A stretch of DNA of 10,256 nt from contig JAAFHN010000064.1 in assembly GCA_013298415.1 (NCBI GenBank), positions 1-10,256 of the forward strand, read 5' to 3'. The DNA is from Comamonadaceae bacterium (GTDB taxonomy: Bacteria; Pseudomonadota; Gammaproteobacteria; Burkholderiales; Burkholderiaceae_C). The notes below the pieces were generated by a model, which did not search any database, was not told the origin of the DNA, and saw only the letters and a program-made list of their open reading frames with translations. Below are positions 1 through 5,852 of the stretch, piece after piece; position 1 is the first letter of the stretch, and each line of letters opens with the position of its first letter. The position numbers were made by a program, and so were the translations under genes.

Positions 1-183
1 CTCGCGAAAAGCGCGAAGAACGCAGAACAACAGCCGAAAATCGCTGCCGTTTCACTCTCAAGCGGCCGTTTTGTTGATAAATCACACCTCTGTCCAAATG
101 AAATAAGCGTTTGTTGCTATCATTTTTGAATTTCTTCTTCTTGTCTCCTGATCTCCTGTAAACCTGCTCCCACACCCCGACCC
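1..183. other. Non-coding leader upstream of hisS
   Basis: No convincing gene is visible here. An open frame on the minus strand that enters this stretch is antisense to hisS and looks like a shadow. The sequence becomes AT-rich from about 62 to 140, then a pyrimidine-rich tract runs up to the hisS start. It contains a copy of a 12-mer (116-127) that recurs inverted at 3881-3892. A TATCAT at 118-123 could be a -10 element, but I find no good -35 at 16-18 bp. There is no Shine-Dalgarno sequence just before the hisS ATG. The hisS promoter presumably lies here; this is inference. Confidence 0.5.
116..127 (-). repeat. 12-mer intergenic repeat, copy 1
   Basis: GCTATCATTTTT here is the exact reverse complement of AAAAATGATAGC at 3881-3892, the other gene-start gap with this sequence. 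Short AAATGATAGC-type motifs are common between genes in Comamonadaceae as I recall, so these may be remnants of a dispersed family element. Function unknown; chance cannot be excluded from two copies. Confidence 0.35.
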
Positions 184-1473
184 ATGCCCGCACAAATCCA
201 AGCCGTCAAAGGGATGAACGACATCCTGCCGCCCGAGTCTGCGCTGTGGGAGTGGTTTGAGGCGCATGTGCGCGATGCGATGGCGGCCAGCGCCTATAAG
301 CTGATCCGCACGCCAGTGGTAGAGCAAACATCCTTGTACGTGAAGGGCACGGGTGAGACGACCGACATCGTAGAAAAAGAGATGTACTCGTTTGAGGACA
401 AGCTCAATGGCGATCAGCTGACCCTTCGGCCCGAGTTCACGCCGGGTATCGTGCGCGCCGCGATTGAGCACAACATCACTTACGAAGGCGGCAAGCGCCT
501 GTACTCCATCGGCCCCGTGTTTCGGCACGAGCGGCCGCAGCGCGGGCGCTATAGGCAGTTCTACCAGCTCGACGTGGAGGCCCTGGGCTTTGGCGGGCCT
601 GAGGTGGATGCCGAGACGATGCTGCTCGCGCACGATGTGCTGCGCCGCCTGGGGCTTTCAGATGTGCGCGTGGAAATCAACAGTCTGGGCGTGCTTTCCG
701 AGCGCCAAGCGCATCGCGCCGCCTTGATTGCGTATTTCGAAAGCCATGGCGATTTGTTGGACGCAGACGCCAAGCGCCGCTTGCATGCAAACCCCTTGCG
801 CATTCTGGACACGAAAAACCCTGCCATGCAAGAGATGGTGGCTGCGGCCCCCAAGCTAACGGCCTACCTGGGCGAAGCGTCGCTCAAGCGTTTGGAAGCT
901 GTGCAAGCAATGCTGGCGGCCTGCGGCCTTGCATCGCAGCTGAACCATCGCCTGGTGCGCGGCCTGGACTACTACAACCACACCGTGTTTGAGTTCATCA
1001 CCGACAGCCTCGGCGCCCAAGGCACCGTGCTCGGCGGTGGGCGCTACGACGGCCTCTTCGAGCTGGTGGGCGGTAAGCCTACGCCCGGGGTGGGCTGGGG
1101 CATGGGCGTAGAACGCGTGCTAGATCTCGTGCAAACGCAAAAGATCTGGCAGCCTGCAAGCGAGCTTGATGCTTACGCCATCGTGCCCGATGCCCAAGCC
1201 TTGCCACTGGTCGCCAGCCTGCTGCAAACCCTGCGCGCAGCAGGCGTGCGGGTGCAGCAGCACTCGAGTGCCGACGGCACGACATCTGGCATGAAGGCGC
1301 AGTTCAAGAAGGCCGATGGCTCAGGCGCCGCTTGGGCGCTCATCTTTGGCAACGAGGAACTTGCCAACGGCCAGCTCGCCGTGAAGCCGCTGCGTGGCCA
1401 AGGCGGCGAGCAGCGCTTGCTCGCCGTGGCTGAAGCCGCGAACTGGGCCGCTTCGCTCAAGGCACTCGTCTGA
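184..1473 (+). CDS. hisS: Histidyl-tRNA synthetase (class II)
   Basis: Cytoplasmic enzyme that activates histidine with ATP and charges tRNA-His. The 429 residues show the class II HisRS layout. The N-terminal GMNDILPPES is at 10-19, motif 2 with FRHERPQRGRYRQF at 113-126, the histidine-specific LVRGLDYYNHTVFE at 257-270, and motif 3 around GVGWGMGVERV at 302-312. The C-terminal anticodon-binding domain starts near residue 328 and contains GMKAQFKKADGSGA (369-382). The length is normal for the family. The ATG at 184 gives the expected N-terminus, although no Shine-Dalgarno sequence is visible. Oddities: the substrate-loop segment reads RPEFTPG (82-88), where the betaproteobacterial HisRS I recall have RPENTA, and the yfgM-bamB genes that often follow hisS are absent. 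The gene ends 6 bp from the convergent gene behind it. The family call is secure; whether it is the only hisS of the genome is unknown. Confidence 0.97.
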   Translation: MPAQIQAVKGMNDILPPESALWEWFEAHVRDAMAASAYKLIRTPVVEQTSLYVKGTGETTDIVEKEMYSFEDKLNGDQLTLRPEFTPGIVRAAIEHNITYEGGKRLYSIGPVFRHERPQRGRYRQFYQLDVEALGFGGPEVDAETMLLAHDVLRRLGLSDVRVEINSLGVLSERQAHRAALIAYFESHGDLLDADAKRRLHANPLRILDTKNPAMQEMVAAAPKLTAYLGEASLKRLEAVQAMLAACGLASQLNHRLVRGLDYYNHTVFEFITDSLGAQGTVLGGGRYDGLFELVGGKPTPGVGWGMGVERVLDLVQTQKIWQPASELDAYAIVPDAQALPLVASLLQTLRAAGVRVQQHSSADGTTSGMKAQFKKADGSGAAWALIFGNEELANGQLAVKPLRGQGGEQRLLAVAEAANWAASLKALV

Positions 1474-1479
1474 CGTTCC

Positions 1480-1662
1480 TCAAAAACAAGCCCAGAGCTG
1501 ATCGGCCAGGCTGATCAGCACTTCGGGATGGGTGTAGAGCGTGAAGGTGAGGCCGCAGGCGAGCAGCGTCGCAGACCACGCGGCGAAGCGCCAAAGCCCA
1601 CGACGAGTGGGACGAAGCGATGGGCTGGGCGCAGCGTGACCAAGCCTGGTTGATGAACTCAT
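1480..1662 (-). CDS. Small single-span membrane protein coupled to the MFS gene
   Basis: A 60-residue protein of unknown function. Its ATG overlaps the TGA of the preceding MFS gene in an ATGA arrangement, which points to translational coupling and is the main reason to call it real. The N-terminal 24 residues are polar and basic (several Arg, Pro, Ser). Residues 25-44 (FAAWSATLLACGLTFTLY) form one hydrophobic segment, and a short tail, THPEVLISLADQLWACF, follows. With the basic residues before the helix, the N-terminus is expected in the cytoplasm. I do not recognise a family. It may assist or stabilise the transporter; this is inference from position only. Its stop lies 6 bp from the hisS stop on the other strand. 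Confidence 0.62.
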   Translation of the reverse strand: MSSSTRLGHAAPSPSLRPTRRGLWRFAAWSATLLACGLTFTLYTHPEVLISLADQLWACF

Positions 1663-2870
1663 GCGGCCTTCGCGCGCCGCAGGATGGCCGTCTCGCGCAC
1701 CGGCAAATTCACCAGGCCCGCGAAGATGCCCAGGGCAATCGAGATGTACCAAACGATGTCGTAGCTGCCGGTTTTGTCGTAAAGCAACCCGCCCAACCAC
1801 ACACCCATGAAGCTGCCCACTTGGTGGCTGAAAAACACAAAGCCGCCGAGCATGCTCAGGTGCGCCACGCCGAAAATTTGCGCCACCACCGCGTTTGTGG
1901 GCGGCACAGTCGAGAGCCACAGCGTGCCCATCACGCTTGCGAAGATGAACACCGAAATTGGCGACAGCGGGGCGAGCAAAAAGACCGTGATCGCCACGGC
2001 GCGCGCAAAGTAGATGAAGGCCAAGATGTGCTTTTTGGCCATGCGCTGGCCCAGGCTGCCTGCGGCGTAGGTACCAAACACATTGAAGAGCCCAATGAGC
2101 GCGAGTGCATAGCTTGCGATTTCGGGCGACATGCCTTTGTCTTTCAAGTAGCTGGGCATGTGCACGCCGATGAAGACCACTTGGAAGCCGCACACAAAGT
2201 AGCCCGCCATCAGCAACTGAAAGCTCGGGTACGCAAAGGCTTCACGCAACGCTTCTAGGATGCTTTGCTCGCGCTTAGGCGTGTTTACGCCGCCAAAGCC
2301 CGGTTCGCGCAAAAAATAAGCGAGTGGGGCAATCAACATCACAGCCGCCGCCAGCATCAAAAGCGCTTGCTGCCAGCCAAAGCTGCTGATCAAAAAGCCT
2401 TCTGTCGGCACCATCAAAAATTGGCCAAAAGAGCCCGCTGCCGCAGCCACGCCCATCGCCCATGAGCGTTTTTCCGCGCTCACGTTGCGGCCAATCACGC
2501 CGTAAATCACCGCATAAGTGGTGCCTGCTTGCGCCGCGCCGATCAGTACGCCTGTCGTCAGTGCAAACGTGAGTGGTGTGGTGCTGAGCGCCATGCCGAA
2601 CAGGCCGAGCGCGTAGAGCACCGCGCCGCCCACGATCACTTTGAACGCGCCAAATCTGTCTGCCAACATGCCCGCAAAAATGCCGAAGAAGCCCCAGGCG
2701 AAATTTTGAATGGCGAGGGCAAACGCAAAGTTCTCGCGCGTCCAGCCCTGCGCTTGGGTGATCGGTTGCAGCCACAAGCCAAACCCGTGCCGAATGCCCA
2801 TCGAGAGCGTGACGATGAACGCGCCCGCGATGAGGACCTGTTGGATGGGGAGTTTTTGGGGTGCTGACAT
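1659..2870 (-). CDS. Major facilitator superfamily transporter
   Basis: An inner-membrane secondary transporter of 403 residues with about twelve hydrophobic segments. The MFS signature motif A is clear in the loop between helices 2 and 3 (GMLADRFGAFK, residues 67-77), and a weaker equivalent in the second half reads GSLGQRMAKK (271-280). A charged cytoplasmic loop at about 188-212 separates the halves. The pattern resembles the oxalate/formate or monocarboxylate branch of MFS, but the substrate cannot be read from the sequence. The ATG at 2870 (MSAPQKLP) is preferred. An in-frame start at 2951 would add 27 residues through the upstream repeat region and does not look like MFS. No Shine-Dalgarno sequence is visible. 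The stop overlaps the next small gene by ATGA, so the two are probably one transcript. Confidence 0.9.
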   Translation of the reverse strand: MSAPQKLPIQQVLIAGAFIVTLSMGIRHGFGLWLQPITQAQGWTRENFAFALAIQNFAWGFFGIFAGMLADRFGAFKVIVGGAVLYALGLFGMALSTTPLTFALTTGVLIGAAQAGTTYAVIYGVIGRNVSAEKRSWAMGVAAAAGSFGQFLMVPTEGFLISSFGWQQALLMLAAAVMLIAPLAYFLREPGFGGVNTPKREQSILEALREAFAYPSFQLLMAGYFVCGFQVVFIGVHMPSYLKDKGMSPEIASYALALIGLFNVFGTYAAGSLGQRMAKKHILAFIYFARAVAITVFLLAPLSPISVFIFASVMGTLWLSTVPPTNAVVAQIFGVAHLSMLGGFVFFSHQVGSFMGVWLGGLLYDKTGSYDIVWYISIALGIFAGLVNLPVRETAILRRAKAA

Positions 2871-2985
2871 GCGCTGAATTGTGCTCCGGGGCCTTGGACA
2901 GCCGGACGTAAATGACGCAAAAGTTACGCAAAACGCGCAAAACGCAGCCAAAAACCGTTCAGGGGCGCATGCTGTGAATTGCCTC
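2871..2985. other. Gap between the MFS and EamA genes
   Basis: A 115-bp non-coding stretch between two minus-strand genes, presumably holding the MFS promoter. It is notable for three closely spaced CGCAAAA copies (see the repeat at 2916-2942). I do not see a hairpin with a T-run that would end EamA transcription. Confidence 0.5.
2916..2942. repeat. Three CGCAAAA direct repeats upstream of the MFS gene
   Basis: CGCAAAA occurs at 2916-2922, 2927-2933 and 2936-2942, that is, with start-to-start steps of 11 and 9 bp, close to one helical turn. On the MFS coding strand they read TTTTGCG. They sit 46-72 bp upstream of the MFS ATG, where a promoter or operator is expected. A regulator-binding role is inference. 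Confidence 0.4.
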
Positions 2986-3843
2986 TCAACCCTTTCGAGT
3001 GCCCACTACCGCTGCGCCGACGATCAGCGTGGCGGCGAGCAGCACGGTGGGGGATGGCATCTCGGCGCGCATGGCGAGCAGCACGCAGGTGGAGGCGAGT
3101 GGGGTGATGAAGCTGAGCAAGCCCACTGTGCGGGCATCGCCCTTTTTCAGCGCCACGTCCCACAAGAAAAACGCCGCGCCCATGGGGCCCAAGCCAATGC
3201 CAATGAGCAAAAGCCAGTCCTGGCCACTGAGCGCCACGCGGGGTTCGAGCGCAGCGTGGGCAATCAAGGCCAGCACGCCACTGGCGGCAGCGAAAGTGCC
3301 AATCGCTGCCGTTGGAAACGCTGCCACCCGTTTGGTGAGCAGCGAATAGCTCGACCACATGAAGGCCGCCAGCGCAGCGAGCGCGTAGCCCAGCGGCGCG
3401 TTCGGTGCGGGTTGGCTGGCGCTTGATCCGCCCAAAATCACCATCGCCGCGCCGGCAAATCCCACGCCTGCCGCGATCACATGCACCGCGCGCAGCTTCA
3501 CGCCGGGCAAGAACATCGGTGCCATCAACACGATCAGCAGCGGCCAGAGGTAATTCACGAGGTTTGCCTGCACCGGCGGCGCATAGCGCAAGGCCATGAA
3601 AAGCACGAAGTGGTAGCCAAAGAGCCCGTAGATGCCGAGCGCTAATGTGGGCAGTGGCACGCGCCACAGCCTCAGATCAAAGCGCGAAAGCGGCAGCGCC
3701 ACCAGCGAGCCCAGTAAGAGGGCAATGCCGGTGAGCAAGAGCGGCGGCACATGGGCCAGCGCCGTGCCCAGCCCCGCAAGCGATGCCCAAAGCGCAATCG
3801 CGCCGAGCGCGGCAAAAATCGAGGTTCGGGCGGGCTTGCTCAC
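2986..3843 (-). CDS. EamA/DMT-family inner-membrane exporter
   Basis: A drug/metabolite-transporter protein of about 285 residues with ten hydrophobic segments arranged as two EamA repeats, roughly residues 8-138 and 150-282. Typical signs are NLVNYLWPLLIVL late in the first repeat and GLLSFITPLASTCVLL late in the second. Members move amino acids, purines or other small metabolites out of the cytoplasm. The NYLWPLL segment recalls the YddG-like aromatic amino acid exporters, but that is a weak hint and the substrate is not assignable. The start is uncertain: GTG at 3843 (chosen) or an in-frame TTG at 3852 that adds three residues. Neither has a Shine-Dalgarno sequence. It is divergent from speD, and 115 bp separate its end from the MFS gene, so it may be its own unit. 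Confidence 0.88.
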   Translation of the reverse strand: MSKPARTSIFAALGAIALWASLAGLGTALAHVPPLLLTGIALLLGSLVALPLSRFDLRLWRVPLPTLALGIYGLFGYHFVLFMALRYAPPVQANLVNYLWPLLIVLMAPMFLPGVKLRAVHVIAAGVGFAGAAMVILGGSSASQPAPNAPLGYALAALAAFMWSSYSLLTKRVAAFPTAAIGTFAAASGVLALIAHAALEPRVALSGQDWLLLIGIGLGPMGAAFFLWDVALKKGDARTVGLLSFITPLASTCVLLAMRAEMPSPTVLLAATLIVGAAVVGTRKG

Positions 3844-3880
3844 AGGGGACAATCGGTTCAGCGCAAAAGCAGATCAGTTA

Positions 3881-3892
3881 AAAAATGATAGC
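3881..3892 (+). repeat. 12-mer intergenic repeat, copy 2
   Basis: AAAAATGATAGC, the exact reverse complement of 116-127. It sits about 40 bp upstream of the EamA start and about 110 bp upstream of speD. See copy 1 for interpretation. Confidence 0.35.
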
Positions 3893-3911
3893 ACTGAATG
3901 TAATGAATACC

Positions 3912-3939
3912 TGGACAGTGATTGGATTTAGCTTAAAAA
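3912..3939 (+). promoter_or_regulatory. Possible sigma70 promoter for speD-ligE
   Basis: TGGACA at 3912-3917 matches the -35 consensus at five of six positions. TAAAAA at 3934-3939, after a 16-bp spacer, matches -10 at four of six. The site lies in the AT-rich part of the divergent gap about 65 bp before the speD ATG. This is a by-eye match only. Confidence 0.25.
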
Positions 3940-4003
3940 CAGCAGTTGCAAGTGAGAAATCAGCTCTCTACGGGTTGTTTATGCACCTGGGTCAAGCCGC
4001 AGC

Positions 4004-4390
4004 ATGAATGGCCTTCACCTCACCGCCGATTTGCGCGGCTGCCAGTGCCCCGCGCACTGGCTGACCCACAGCGAGCCGCTGCGCACACTGGCCCGCAGCG
4101 CGTGCGAGCAAGCGGGCTTGACCGTCGTTTCCGAGCATTGGCATCGCTTCCAGCCCGCAGACGAAGCCAGCGGAGCACAGAGCGGCTTCACCGGCGTGCT
4201 GCTGCTCGCCCAATCCCACCTGGCGCTGCACACCTGGCCTGAGCTTTCGGGTGCAACGCTGGACGTGTACGTCTGCAACTACGGCGCAGACGACAGCGGC
4301 AAGGCGAGGGCGGTGATGGATCGGATGCTGGTGGAGATGCGGGCCGAGCGGGTGGAGCGGCATGCCGTCAGCAGGGGCGGCCTTGCCTGA
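4004..4390 (+). CDS. speD: S-adenosylmethionine decarboxylase proenzyme (SpeD, class 1B type)
   Basis: A pyruvoyl-dependent decarboxylase that makes decarboxylated AdoMet, the aminopropyl donor for spermidine synthesis. The 128 residues have the length of the short Thermotoga/Bacillus-type enzymes. The N-terminal GLHLTADLRGC and the core SHLALHTWPE (71-80) are recognisable. Ser71 would be the self-processing residue that becomes pyruvoyl. His76 and Cys91 lie at +5 and +20, exactly the spacing of Ser63/His68/Cys83 in the Thermotoga enzyme. Odd point: the residue before the processing Ser is Gln70 (codon CAA, 4211-4213) where the family almost always has Glu (ESH). The change is one base from GAA. 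Self-cleavage may still occur, but substrate use or rate could differ; some SpeD relatives are ornithine or arginine decarboxylases. No Shine-Dalgarno sequence is visible. The ATG overlaps the stop of a tiny upstream frame. ligE follows closely. Confidence 0.9.
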   Translation: MNGLHLTADLRGCQCPAHWLTHSEPLRTLARSACEQAGLTVVSEHWHRFQPADEASGAQSGFTGVLLLAQSHLALHTWPELSGATLDVYVCNYGADDSGKARAVMDRMLVEMRAERVERHAVSRGGLA

Positions 4391-4417
4391 GCCGTGACGG
4401 CGCGCCAAAATCCTTGG

Positions 4418-5287
4418 ATGAACACGCAAACCCATCGGCGCGGGTGGCTCGCTTTTCTTGCTTTTGCGGGAGCGATCACGGGCCTGCCCCTCCGCGCCAA
4501 AGCCGAGGCGGCTCAGCCCAAACTGCTGCTGGCCCAAGACTACAAACCCGGCATCGACGTGGCCCGCTACCTGGTGAGCGAAAAGTTGGATGGGGTGAGG
4601 GCCTACTGGGATGGGGTGAAGTTACTGTTTCGCAGCGGGCAGGCGATTGGGGCTCCGGCTTGGTTCACCGACAAGCTGCCCAAAGGCCAGGCACTGGACG
4701 GCGAGCTTTGGCTTGCGCGGGGAAAGTTTGACGAGCTCTCGGGCATTGCGCGCAAAACCCTGCCGGTGGACGCAGAGTGGCAGCGGCTGAGCTATGTGCT
4801 CTTTGAGCTGCCGGGTGGTGCGGGCACATTTGCGCAGCGTTTTGAGGCTTTGAAGGGCATCGTGCAGCGGGCGAATTGGCCTCAGCTTCGGGTGGCGGAT
4901 CAGCTTCGCGTGGCGAACGACAAGGCCCTGAAGCTCAAGCTCGCCGAAGTGGTGGATTCAGGCGGCGAAGGCTTGATGCTGCACGCGGCTGCTGCGGCCT
5001 ACACCACCGGCCGAAGTTCGGTGCTACTGAAACTCAAACCAGTGGCCGATGCCGATGCCCGGGTGATCGTGCACATTGCAGGCAAAGGCAAACACCAGGG
5101 CCGGATGGGCGCGCTTTTGCTGCGCACCGAAGACGGAATCGAATTCAAGCTCGGCACAGGCTTTGACGACGCAACCCGCAGCAACCCGCCGCCGATTGGC
5201 AGCACGGTCACCTTCAGCTACCGAGACAAAACGCCGAGCGGCAAGCCGAGATTTGCGAGCTTTTTGCGGGTGCGTGAGCTGCCTTGA
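4418..5287 (+). CDS. ligE: Exported minimal ATP-dependent DNA ligase (LigE type)
   Basis: A small DNA ligase of 289 residues with only an adenylation domain and an OB fold. The nucleotidyltransferase motifs are in order: motif I SEKLDGVRA with the adenylated Lys56, motif III LDGELW (93-98), motif IV EGLMLH (184-189), and motif V LLKLKP (203-208). An OB domain follows from about 212, ending in SGKPRFASFLRVREL. LigE enzymes are thought to act in the periplasm, where roles in DNA uptake or biofilm have been proposed. Residues 1-30 form a signal peptide: THRRGW, a hydrophobic stretch LAFLAFAGAITGL, then a basic c-region LRAKA and likely cleavage around 28-31. The twin Arg and basic c-region are compatible with Tat export. 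The ATG at 4418 is preferred because it gives a clean signal peptide. An in-frame GTG at 4394, 4 bp after the speD stop, would add eight residues. No clear ribosome site is seen for either. Probably co-transcribed with speD. Confidence 0.92.
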   Translation: MNTQTHRRGWLAFLAFAGAITGLPLRAKAEAAQPKLLLAQDYKPGIDVARYLVSEKLDGVRAYWDGVKLLFRSGQAIGAPAWFTDKLPKGQALDGELWLARGKFDELSGIARKTLPVDAEWQRLSYVLFELPGGAGTFAQRFEALKGIVQRANWPQLRVADQLRVANDKALKLKLAEVVDSGGEGLMLHAAAAAYTTGRSSVLLKLKPVADADARVIVHIAGKGKHQGRMGALLLRTEDGIEFKLGTGFDDATRSNPPPIGSTVTFSYRDKTPSGKPRFASFLRVRELP

Positions 5288-5317
5288 TCTGCGGCAGGGC
5301 CAAGGCTGCAAATGCGC

Positions 5318-5827
5318 TCACACGCACATCGCGATGATCTGCGGCCCGTTGTGAAACACGAAAACGCTATAGCTGTGGTGCGCTGAGTCTTTGGGGCGTT
5401 TGGTGTTTATCCCCAGGCGGAAAATTTGCGGGGCAACGTTCGTGGCCGCGCCATAGGTGGCTTGCGACATCACCAATCCTGTCACTGATGTGTACTTGTC
5501 GTCGCCGCACTTGAGCCGCTTGTCGTCGTCTCCGCCCCAGTAGTACTCGCCTTCTGAGAGTGAGATCACGCACCAATCGTTGCGCGGCCGGTATTTCACG
5601 GTGGCGGCAAAGCGGCGAGCGTCGGTGTGGAACTTGACCTCCCCGACGTTAAGCGCCACGCGTGAAGTGGTGTAGCCAATTGCCCCTGCGCCCGATTCCG
5701 CGCGGGCGCAGGCTTTGTCGCTCATGTCTTGTGCTTGCGCGGGTAGTACGGCGAAGAATGCGGCGAGCGCGAAGCAGGAGGCGCTGAGCTGAGTTGTCCT
5801 GATTGGATTGGACAGAAAACGCTTCAT
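5318..5827 (-). CDS. Secreted cysteine-containing protein A (unknown family)
   Basis: A 169-residue protein that I do not recognise. A signal peptide covers residues 1-32: basic start MKRF, hydrophobic core CFALAAFFAVL, cleavage after AQA. The mature part has four cysteines (40, 86, 107, 168) that line up with those of the protein encoded just upstream. The two also share KAC, a VALNVG/LALEVG stretch, YRPRND-x-C and a C-terminal MCV, so they are paralogues. The acidic loop WGGDDDKRLKCGDD (97-110) could bind metal, but no known motif is complete. A longer frame to 5998 exists, but it overlaps the neighbour heavily. The ATG at 5827 has GGAGA at 5835-5839 (7-nt gap). It lies 25 bp after protein B, probably in the same transcript, and is convergent with ligE (30 bp between stops). 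An extracytoplasmic location and disulfides are inferred. Confidence 0.85.
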   Translation of the reverse strand: MKRFLSNPIRTTQLSASCFALAAFFAVLPAQAQDMSDKACARAESGAGAIGYTTSRVALNVGEVKFHTDARRFAATVKYRPRNDWCVISLSEGEYYWGGDDDKRLKCGDDKYTSVTGLVMSQATYGAATNVAPQIFRLGINTKRPKDSAHHSYSVFVFHNGPQIIAMCV

Positions 5828-5852
5828 AGGGTGGTCTCCAAACTTTTGCACG

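Larger units (their letters stand above)
3844..4003. other. Divergent gap between the EamA gene and speD
   Basis: This non-coding stretch must hold promoters firing in both directions. Its middle part (about 3868-3960) is clearly more AT-rich than the flanking genes. It holds one copy of the 12-mer repeat (3881-3892), a possible speD promoter (3912-3939), and an eight-codon open frame at 3981-4007 whose TGA overlaps the speD ATG. I see no riboswitch-like structure that I could name. Confidence 0.5.

Noticed and set aside
1497..1519. Inverted repeat GCTGATC / GATCAGC just after hisS, considered as a terminator
   Set aside because: The stem is 7 bp with a 9-nt loop, no T-run follows on either strand, and it lies inside the coding frame of the small membrane protein. 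It may be chance.
1620..2258. 212-codon plus-strand frame antisense to the MFS gene
   Set aside because: The composition is rich in His, Gln, Arg and Glu, typical of a shadow of a hydrophobic gene, and the opposite strand has a full MFS protein.
2846..2852. TGGGGAG resembling the 6437-6488 half-sites, near the MFS start
   Set aside because: A single unpaired copy inside coding sequence, with no partner at helical spacing.
3992..4537. 181-codon minus-strand frame over speD and the start of ligE
   Set aside because: The frame runs antisense to speD, whose family motifs are clear, and no recognisable protein features appear. Long antisense frames are common in GC-rich DNA.
5286..5345. Direct repeat GATCTGCGGC at 5286-5295 and 5336-5345 around the convergent ends of ligE and secreted protein A
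   Set aside because: It is only 10 bp and GC-rich, partly inside coding sequence, with no sign of an insertion or deletion between copies.
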